From: JBBDWJ01 sp040902925
GTDB lineage: Bacteria > Acidobacteriota > Terriglobia > Bryobacterales > UBA6623
DNA length: 11,201 nucleotides
Reading direction: 5' to 3'
Assembly: GCA_040902925.1 (NCBI GenBank)
Contig: JBBDWJ010000350.1
Coordinates: forward strand, 1-11,201
The translations under genes and the position numbers were made by a program. Positions 6,484 to 11,201 of this stretch are shown here, piece after piece (the stretch's first letter is position 1; the number at the start of each line of letters is the position of its first letter). The notes beneath the pieces are model-generated. The model was not told the origin of the DNA and made no database searches. It saw only the letters and a list, made by a program, of their open reading frames with translations.

Positions 6484-8115
6484 TTATTGCTTGCCGGCGC
6501 CTACAGGTTCCTGCTTCTGAGCCAGAGCCCCGCCATCCTTGCGGAGCAGCGTGCTGGCCTGCGGCAGCACTTCCATCGCGCGCATCACGCCGGGATCCAT
6601 TTGCGCCTCGACTCGCATGCCGGCGTAAATATCGCGCCACGCCGAGAAGATCTGCCGCGTGATCATGCGCTGGATGTAGTCGTGGTGCTTCTCGAGATCT
6701 TCGTCGGTGAAGGGGATGTTGTCCTGTGTCAGGTGTTCGCGGAACTCTTTCCATTCCCTCTCGCCGGCGCGCCAGTGTTCACCTACCTCGGGATAAGAGC
6801 GGCGGTGCTGCTCGGCGTAGTTTTCAAAAGCGCGTTCAAACTGCAGCCGGGCCTGAAAAGTGTCATAAGTAGCCGGCGGCAGCTCGATGTCTGGAGCGAT
6901 TCCGCCTCCGCCATAGACGGGGCGGCCGTTGTCGGTAAGGCGGGCGTCTTCATGGTTCGGGTTAAACCCGGTGCGGCAGGGGTCGGAATAGTATTCGGCC
7001 AGCGAACGGTCGTCGTAGGGGCGCTGAATGAGCCGTCCGGTTGGCGTGTAATATCGCGCCGTGGTCAGCACCAGCCCGGTCGTTTCGGGCAGATTGAAGA
7101 CGGACTGCACGAGTCCTTTTCCGAATGTGACATTGCCCACGATCAGCGCGCGGTCATGGTCCTGCAGCGCACCGGCTACGATTTCGGACGCCGAGGCCGA
7201 TTGGCAATCGACGAGCACAACCATGGGGTAGAGCCGGCCGCCGTTGCCCTGGCGGGCGCTATAGGAGCGCTCGCGGGAGGCGCGGCCGCGATGCGAAACG
7301 ATGGTCTGGCCGCGCTGCAGAAAGCGGTCCGCGACGTGAACGCCGGCGCTGAGCAGACCTCCGTTGTTGCCACGCAGATCCAGAATCATCCCATCCACGC
7401 CGCTGGCGTCAAAGCTGTCAAGGGCTTCGTCAAGCTCGCGGTCGGTGTTTTCGTTGAAGGTATCGATCTTGATATAAGCCGTCGAGCGCTGGATGAAAAA
7501 CGCGTTCGGAATGCTGGGCCGGTGCACTTCGGCGCGCATCAATTCGACGCCCACGGGCGCGTCGGTTCCTTTGCGCAGCAGGCCCAGTTGCACCGTAGTG
7601 CCTTCGGGTCCTTTAACCGCCTGGGCGACTTCGGTGACGTTCATGCCCTCGGTCGTCGCTCCGTCGATGGTGTCGATGATGTCCCCGGGCCGCACGCCGC
7701 CGAGATACGCGGGCGTGCCAGGGAAGGGCTGGTCAACGATGGTCCGGTTGCGGAATTGGCGGATCAGCATGCCAACGCCGGCGTAGCGTCCGCGCTGGTC
7801 CTCGCGCAGCCGCCGGAACGCTTCCGGATCGAAAAACTGCGAGTGCGGGTCGAGGCTGGCCAGCATCGACGGAATAGCGCCAAGATAGATGGCGCGGTCC
7901 CAGTCGCCCTCTTCAGCCAGGTTTTGCTTGACGATCTCGAGCAACGTCACCAAGTCGTGAGAATAATCCTTGACCGCTTCTTTGTTCGAAGCAGCAGCGG
8001 CGCTCCCGATGTGAGGCCCGAAAACTCCGCCGAGCACCGAGCAAGCGACGACCAGCAGGACCGCCACCACCAGAGAACGGCTAATTACAGTTTTACTGGA
8101 TTCTGTATGGCTCAC
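6484..8115 (-). CDS. S41 family C-terminal processing protease (paralogue A)
   Basis: A membrane-anchored CtpA/Prc-type protease. Numbered from GTG 8115 (543 residues): transmembrane segment or signal-anchor at about 11-36, PDZ domain at about 110-185 (YAGVGMLI, GGVRPGDIIDTIDG), S41 core at about 210-360 with Ser308 (SASAS) and Lys333 (FGKG) as the Ser/Lys dyad, then a helical C-terminal extension ending in a Gln/Lys-rich tail. The frame stays open up to GTG 8157, but those extra 14 codons cover a TATACT box and GAGGGG (8133-8128), so they are probably 5' region. GTG 8115 has GAGGGG twelve bases upstream, a rather long gap. If TATACT (8140-8135) is really the -10, the transcript would lose most of that site; both readings cannot hold. 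It shares DPHSQFxDPxAFRRxRxDQ, the active-site block and a YYSxPC motif with paralogue B, pointing to tandem duplication. Confidence 0.95.
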   Translation of the reverse strand: MSHTESSKTVISRSLVVAVLLVVACSVLGGVFGPHIGSAAAASNKEAVKDYSHDLVTLLEIVKQNLAEEGDWDRAIYLGAIPSMLASLDPHSQFFDPEAFRRLREDQRGRYAGVGMLIRQFRNRTIVDQPFPGTPAYLGGVRPGDIIDTIDGATTEGMNVTEVAQAVKGPEGTTVQLGLLRKGTDAPVGVELMRAEVHRPSIPNAFFIQRSTAYIKIDTFNENTDRELDEALDSFDASGVDGMILDLRGNNGGLLSAGVHVADRFLQRGQTIVSHRGRASRERSYSARQGNGGRLYPMVVLVDCQSASASEIVAGALQDHDRALIVGNVTFGKGLVQSVFNLPETTGLVLTTARYYTPTGRLIQRPYDDRSLAEYYSDPCRTGFNPNHEDARLTDNGRPVYGGGGIAPDIELPPATYDTFQARLQFERAFENYAEQHRRSYPEVGEHWRAGEREWKEFREHLTQDNIPFTDEDLEKHHDYIQRMITRQIFSAWRDIYAGMRVEAQMDPGVMRAMEVLPQASTLLRKDGGALAQKQEPVGAGKQ

Positions 8116-8134
8116 CGGCTTGGTTTTCCCCTCT

Positions 8135-8187
8135 AGTATAACCGTAGCGCTTCGCACCTTCAGCCGGAGCTAGGGGCTAGCGCTACG
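8135..8187 (-). promoter_or_regulatory. Promoter/operator region of S41 paralogue A
   Basis: TATACT (8140-8135) is a candidate -10 box; the matching -35 (CTGAAG, 8163-8158) is weak. A perfect 8-bp inverted repeat, CGTAGCGC (8143-8150) with GCGCTACG (8180-8187), encloses the -35 position. A smaller hairpin GCTAG-GGG-CTAGC (8169-8181) sits just inside. The dyad could bind a repressor, but no regulator is identified. Confidence 0.35.
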
Positions 8188-8218
8188 TTCGGCGCTCGAT
8201 TTGCCCTATACCTGCTGT

Positions 8219-8410
8219 TACCAATAGACCCGCGCCAGCGTGAGGATCGTTGCGGGCCTTTTGCATTGGATACTCCCGGCTTCGAACGGCTGCTGGATCA
8301 CGTACCGATATCGCCGGTCGAGGTTCTCGATTACCTCCGCGGCCAGCCGGGAGTCTGGCGGTTGGTTCGGTTTTGGCCTGTCAGCGGCCGGAGTCAGTCC
8401 TCCGGTTTTA
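8219..8410 (+). ncRNA. Candidate structured non-coding RNA
   Basis: There is no convincing gene here, but a chain of complementary stems reads well on the plus strand. CCAAT (8221-8225) pairs with ATTGG (8265-8269), enclosing CCCGC (8229-8233) with GCGGG (8252-8256). A perfect 10-bp stem, ACTCCCGGCT (8272-8281) with AGCCGGGAGT (8345-8354), encloses GGCTGC (8288-8293) with GCGGCC (8339-8344). Inside that lie two hairpins, ACCG/CGGT (8304-8307, 8315-8318) and GAGGT/ACCTC (8320-8324, 8333-8337), making a three-way junction. An intrinsic terminator ends the run at 8409. TATACC (8207-8212) is a possible -10 that would start the RNA near 8219, giving about 190 nt. I do not recognise the family. The size is like 6S RNA, but no diagnostic 6S feature is visible. 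It is not obviously a riboswitch, since the next gene has its own promoter 215 bases on. Confidence 0.5.
8388..8409 (+). terminator. Intrinsic terminator of the candidate RNA
   Basis: CCGGAG (8388-8393) pairs with CTCCGG (8400-8405) around a 6-base loop, followed by TTTT (8406-8409) and an AT-rich stretch. G.T pairs can extend the stem into the T run. An alternative GGCC/GGCC hairpin (8376-8379 with 8386-8389) overlaps the 5' arm and could compete with it. Confidence 0.65.
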
Positions 8411-8464
8411 AAATTTGTCCAGGTCAGCCTTTTGATCGAGCGGTGCAACGGCCCGTACGAAAGG

Positions 8465-8510
8465 GGGATACAAAGGTCATAAGCCATTGGGGATAAGGCT
8501 GCCGTATCCC
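8465..8510 (+). other. Isolated two-tier hairpin between the candidate RNA and the PilZ promoter
   Basis: GGGATAC (8465-8471) pairs perfectly with GTATCCC (8504-8510). Inside, AGCC (8482-8485) can pair with GGCT (8497-8500) around an A/G-rich loop. It lies beyond the terminator of the candidate RNA and 116 bases before the -35 of the PilZ promoter, so it is not part of that mRNA if the promoter call is right. Function unknown; the remaining sequence to 8625 shows nothing I can name. Confidence 0.3.
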
Positions 8511-8625
8511 GTTCTTTCTTTGGGATCAGTGCGTGGACGCATGACACTTCCGTCTTAATACCCGCCTAAACTACCACCGCCTGGGCAGTACCATCGTAAC
8601 GCCTGCAAATGTAACCAAAGGGTAG

Positions 8626-8660
8626 TTGTCACTGCGGTCTTTCCACTAGATAATCGGTGC
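8626..8660 (+). promoter_or_regulatory. Sigma70-type promoter of the first PilZ gene (leaderless)
   Basis: TTGTCA (8626-8631) and GATAAT (8649-8654) match the consensus at five of six positions each and are separated by the ideal 17 bases. Six bases after the -10 comes the GTG start at 8661, so the transcript is expected to begin on or next to the start codon. No ribosome binding site precedes it. Confidence 0.7.
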
Positions 8661-9314
8661 GTGGCGAACTCAATTAGCAATCTGTTTGGAAGACTGCTCA
8701 AGCGCAACGGCGAGTCCCACGACCCGACGCAAAAGCAGCAGGAGCAGAATGTGGACGACTTGAGGAACGAACACCGGACGCCGGCCAACGTAGCAGTGCG
8801 TATCGAGTGGTTTGACGAGAACGGGGTTTGCCATTCGGAGCCAGCGACGATCGAGGACAGCTCCGACCGCGGCCTCGGGTTCAGCGTCGGCGAGGAATTC
8901 CCGGTCGATCAAACAGTCTGGATCGAAAGCGCGACCGGCCAGATCACCAAGACCGTCGTGCGGCACACCGAGCCCGGGGCAAGAGGCTATCGGACAGGGG
9001 CCTACCGGGTTGATAAGGAACGCCGCAGGACCGACCGCAGTCCCGTTGCCGGCGACGCAACCATCCACTGGGGAGACTCCCACGTCGGGCCTTGTGACAC
9101 GCCGGTTGTGGTGCGCAACGCCACCGAGTTTGGCTTGCAGGTCGAATGCTCGGTTCCGCTACCGATCGGGACCGTCGTACAGATCTCAGGCGATCAACTG
9201 CAATGCGACGGTTCGACGTGCTACTGCCGGGAATCCGGCGACAAGTTTGTCATTGGACTGCACCTGGTCCGCCAGGCCTACAATCGCAACACCCTCGAAT
9301 ATAAGGGCGACTAA
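8661..9314 (+). CDS. Tandem PilZ-domain protein (first of a pair)
   Basis: A 217-residue soluble protein, probably a c-di-GMP receptor or a PilZ-fold adaptor. After a charged, Gln-rich N-terminus (1-35) there are two PilZ-like halves. The first (about 35-118) has RxxxR at Arg35-Arg39 and DxSxxG at Asp66-Gly71 (EDSSDRGLGF), the usual c-di-GMP contacts. The second (about 119-205) has RxxxR at Arg122-Arg126 (ERRRTDR) and NxTxxG at Asn153-Gly158, a near match. The barrel pattern that follows (PLPIGTVVQI, then KFVIGLHLV) fits PilZ. Four Cys occur between 145 and 189. There is no signal peptide or transmembrane segment. The GTG start lies on the predicted transcription start of a strong promoter. 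A related PilZ protein follows after 307 bases on the same strand, with its own promoter-like sequence. The output partner cannot be told from the sequence. Confidence 0.85.
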   Translation: MANSISNLFGRLLKRNGESHDPTQKQQEQNVDDLRNEHRTPANVAVRIEWFDENGVCHSEPATIEDSSDRGLGFSVGEEFPVDQTVWIESATGQITKTVVRHTEPGARGYRTGAYRVDKERRRTDRSPVAGDATIHWGDSHVGPCDTPVVVRNATEFGLQVECSVPLPIGTVVQISGDQLQCDGSTCYCRESGDKFVIGLHLVRQAYNRNTLEYKGD

Positions 9315-9365
9315 GGCGCCGTCGTAGTCGCTTCGGCGTCGCTGCAGGCTCGTGATGGCGGCCTC

Positions 9366-9389
9366 GCCCGCGGATTCCCGCTAGCGGGC
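9366..9389. repeat. Hairpin after the first PilZ gene
   Basis: GCCCGC (9366-9371) and GCGGGC (9384-9389) can pair, and the overlapping 12-base CCCGCTAGCGGG (9377-9388) is a perfect palindrome. No T run follows. It may mark the 3' end of the first PilZ mRNA. The rest of the gap up to about 9577 shows no gene or clear signal. Confidence 0.3.
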
Positions 9390-9577
9390 TTAGCCTCGAC
9401 GCCGGACTGCCTGATACTCCGAACCCCAGCCCTGGCTCCTCGGACCCACCGAAGCCGCCCGCTGCGATCTCCGTCCGCGCTCCTTCGTTTTCGCACCGCC
9501 CAAGGCCTTCAGTTTGTCCGGAAATACCCGATATGAAATGAGTTGGAGCCGCGCCGGGAGTTAGTGTTTCCTTCCTA

Positions 9578-9606
9578 TTGTTTTGACCCGGCGGACACCC
9601 GATACT
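9578..9606 (+). promoter_or_regulatory. Candidate promoter of the second PilZ gene
   Basis: TTGTTT (9578-9583) and GATACT (9601-9606) are spaced by 17 bases. Transcription would start near 9613, leaving at most a few bases before ATG 9616 and about nine before ATG 9622. That start would cut into the GGGGAG (9609-9614) Shine-Dalgarno-like sequence, so either this promoter or that ribosome binding site is the false call. Confidence 0.45.
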
Positions 9607-9621
9607 GCGGGGAGTATGAAG

Positions 9622-10284
9622 ATGTCTCTCTCAAAGCTGCTGCGCTGGGGCAAGAAAGAGACCCCGGCCGCTCCGGATGCGCCTCGCCAGGGCAAAAAGG
9701 ACATGGGGCGGGCCGTACTGGCCGCGGAAGTGCCCACCAGCGAGCGGCGCAGAAATATTCGCTGGCCCAAGACCGGCACCGCCAAAATGTCGTGGATCAC
9801 CAGCAGCGGCTCGTGGAAGGTCGTCAGCGTTTGGCTCAAAGACACCGGCGACGGTGGCTTGGGCGTTTTTAGCCGTAAGCCTGTCGAGACCGGCCGTACC
9901 GTTTGGGTCATCACCAAGGACGGCGAGGACTGGCAGGGGCTGACCCGCTACTGCACCCCGGCCGAAGAGGGCTTCCAGATCGGCTTCGAGCGCATCAAGG
10001 CGCTAGCGGTGAAGTCCGATTCCCCTGCCACCGGGACGCACCTCAAGTGGCTGGAGAAACCCGGCAAGCTGGCTCTGGCCCCGGTGTCGGTTCGCAACGC
10101 ATCGGACGGGCGGATCGAGGTCGTCACCACCAAAGCTGTGCCGACCCCGGCGATCGCGATGCTCTCAGGCAGGGAAGTGCGCTGCCTGGCTACCGCTCTG
10201 GCATGCCACAAGCGGGGGAACCGGTTTCTGGTCGAGATGGAAGTCGTCAGCGACACCTACAACAATCCCGTGGCCGCCCGATAA
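9622..10284 (+). CDS. PilZ-domain paralogue with partly degenerate motifs
   Basis: A soluble protein of 220 residues from ATG 9622. It has the same layout as the PilZ protein before it: a short basic leader (LSKLLRWGKK), a first PilZ-like half (about 40-125) with RxxxR (Arg43-Arg47 in ERRRNIR) and then WLKDTGDGGLGVF, and a second half (about 135-215) with VRNASDGRIEV. The first DxSxxG reads DxGxxG (Ser to Gly), and the second half has no RxxxR before its NxSxxR. c-di-GMP binding may therefore be weakened or lost. Both proteins end in a similar Tyr-Asn segment (AYNRN and TYNNP), supporting duplication. ATG 9616 and TTG 9583 are alternative starts in the same frame; GGGGAG seven bases before 9622 favours that one. 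The stop codon lies in the first copy of a 16-bp repeat. Confidence 0.8.
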   Translation: MSLSKLLRWGKKETPAAPDAPRQGKKDMGRAVLAAEVPTSERRRNIRWPKTGTAKMSWITSSGSWKVVSVWLKDTGDGGLGVFSRKPVETGRTVWVITKDGEDWQGLTRYCTPAEEGFQIGFERIKALAVKSDSPATGTHLKWLEKPGKLALAPVSVRNASDGRIEVVTTKAVPTPAIAMLSGREVRCLATALACHKRGNRFLVEMEVVSDTYNNPVAAR

Positions 10285-10326
10285 CAGCCTGCCATCGCAC
10301 CTGCGGGCCGGATAACAGCCTGCCAT
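10280..10326. repeat. 16-bp direct repeat overlapping the PilZ stop codon
   Basis: GATAACAGCCTGCCAT occurs at 10280-10295 and again at 10311-10326, a 31-base period. The first copy contains the TAA stop of the second PilZ gene (10282-10284). The sequences before each copy are only loosely alike, so the identical part is short. It may be a small tandem duplication of the gene's 3' end. Confidence 0.7.
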
Positions 10327-10408
10327 GGCTGTGGGTTGCACTCGGACATTCCCGCCCCGTCACCGCGCCGATCCGCTGCCGCCTTGGCTCGTTAGCCGTG
10401 CCGCTCCT

Positions 10409-10437
10409 CGTAGAAAAGATTTCTACGCATGATATGC
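10409..10437. repeat. Perfect palindrome in the gap between convergent genes
   Basis: CGTAGAAA (10409-10416) and TTTCTACG (10420-10427) are perfect arms around AGA. A second small dyad, GCAT-GAT-ATGC (10427-10437), adjoins it. It lies between the ends of the second PilZ gene and the membrane protein gene, where a bidirectional terminator would be expected. The stem is AT-rich and has no T run, so an operator-like protein-binding site is as likely. Confidence 0.5.
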
Positions 10438-10471
10438 GGGTGCGCGCCTCGCTTCGCACTGGTTTCGCCGG

Positions 10472-11140
10472 CTATTGCTCAAGCGGCTCGATCTCCGCGG
10501 CGCGGCCCGCCCGAAATGTCACCCGGACGGCATCGAGGCCGGCAGCCTTGCGCATGTTATAGGTGACAATGCGCGTCTCGCCGCGCTGCGACGATCGCTG
10601 GGGCTGGCCGGCCCCAAGCGCGAACGCGGCCTGAAACTCGGTCATGCCGATCTCGAACTCACGGTTCTCAACTTTGGCCCAGATCTCAGCCGGCCAGTGA
10701 CTGTAAAGCTCCCTGGGGTCCTGGATAAAGAACATTTCGTCGATGTAGAGACGCGAGGGGGTGCCGGATTCGACCGACTCGGTGCGTCCGTTGCGTTCGA
10801 AGCGAATCACTGCCGCATCGCCGCGGCCAGCGATAGCGGTAGGTACGATTTTCTCGATCGGTTCCAGTAACCGGCCGTTGGGCTGTGTCTTCCAGCGATA
10901 GCCTTCGATGACCCAGAGCGGCTTCCCCACAAGCTTCTGAGCCGAGGCGAGGTCCGTAACATACGACTTGGGCGGATGGACGTAAAAATCTTCGACCCGC
11001 TCGATGGGAGGCTTTGTTTTGCGCTCCAGGGATGGCCGCGACCAGCGCAAGGCGTAGTGCAGTCCGACGTAGACGAGCGCTAATACCACGCCGACGCGCA
11101 GGCTGATCCGCAGAGGCTCGACCCATTTCTTTTCCGGCAC
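10472..11140 (-). CDS. Single-pass membrane protein of unknown function
   Basis: A 222-residue protein I cannot assign to a family. A short basic cytoplasmic start (PEKKWVEPLRISLR) leads into one transmembrane helix at about 15-31 (VGVVLALVYVGLHYAL). The remaining 190 residues should lie outside the inner membrane. This part has beta-rich stretches (PLWVIEGYRWKTQPNGR, AAVIRFERNGRTE), a conserved-looking acidic/aromatic segment (LYIDEMFFIQDPRELYSHWP) and no visible catalytic motif. GTG 11140 is the likely start, since the helix follows closely. Upstream lie TATAGA (11149-11144) and AGAAGAG, so promoter and ribosome binding site are both weak guesses. It converges on the second PilZ gene across a 187-base gap. 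No functional link to its neighbours is visible. Confidence 0.8.
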   Translation of the reverse strand: MPEKKWVEPLRISLRVGVVLALVYVGLHYALRWSRPSLERKTKPPIERVEDFYVHPPKSYVTDLASAQKLVGKPLWVIEGYRWKTQPNGRLLEPIEKIVPTAIAGRGDAAVIRFERNGRTESVESGTPSRLYIDEMFFIQDPRELYSHWPAEIWAKVENREFEIGMTEFQAAFALGAGQPQRSSQRGETRIVTYNMRKAAGLDAVRVTFRAGRAAEIEPLEQ

Positions 11141-11201
11141 TCTTCTATAGAACCTGACCTATGCGCGGCCGAGGGCCGGGGTGGAGGACCTGGACGCACT
11201 C

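Noticed and set aside
6415..8136. A 573-codon plus-strand open reading frame
   Set aside because: It is antisense to an S41 protease with a complete PDZ domain and catalytic dyad. Long antisense frames are common in GC-rich codon usage, and its translation shows no domain.
8218..8547. A 109-codon minus-strand frame in the intergenic region
   Set aside because: No ribosome binding site, no recognisable domain, and overlapping frames of similar length exist on the other strand. The paired stems explain the region better. A short unknown protein cannot be fully excluded.
1..11201. CRISPR array, insertion sequence ends or rRNA
   Set aside because: No regularly spaced repeats, no transposase and no rRNA-like sequence were seen. 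The only mobile-element signs are the integrase and the split tRNA.

Overview
The window looks like a chromosomal stretch of a GC-rich Gram-negative bacterium, most probably an acidobacterium (Solibacter/Bryobacter-like). I base that on the gene content: a MerR-type helix-turn-helix fused to TPRs, paired S41 C-terminal processing proteases, duplicated PilZ-domain proteins and an S9 peptidase. The phylum is an inference.

Left edge (1-1114): one end of an integrated element. A tyrosine recombinase gene on the minus strand starts directly behind the 5' half of a tRNA-Gly(CCC) gene. That tRNA is cut exactly at the end of its anticodon loop, and no 3' half is visible in the window. Beyond the 3' end of the recombinase gene, four tandem hairpins on the plus strand end in a strong intrinsic terminator. 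They look like the end of a small structured RNA or of a transcript that starts outside the window.

Middle (1115-8157): chromosomal housekeeping-type genes. These are a cytosolic S9 prolyl-oligopeptidase-family peptidase (minus), a MerR-HTH/TPR protein (plus, GTG start, probably leaderless), and two tandem paralogous membrane-anchored S41 proteases (minus), each with its own upstream region.

Intergenic 8158-8660: about 500 bases without a convincing gene but rich in paired sequence. A candidate plus-strand non-coding RNA of about 190 nt holds a nested three-way junction and an intrinsic terminator. A separate hairpin follows it, and then a clear sigma70-type promoter whose predicted start coincides with the GTG of the next gene.

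Right part (8661-11140): two tandem PilZ-domain proteins on the plus strand. Each appears to hold two PilZ-like halves, and the ligand motifs are partly degraded in the second protein. They converge on a single-pass membrane protein of unknown function (minus). The convergent gap carries a 16-bp direct repeat and a perfect 8-bp palindrome.

The proteases may act in envelope protein turnover and the PilZ proteins in c-di-GMP signalling, but nothing in the sequence ties them into one system. The best candidates for new biology are the split tRNA with its recombinase, the two candidate structured RNAs, and the recurring leaderless GTG geometry.
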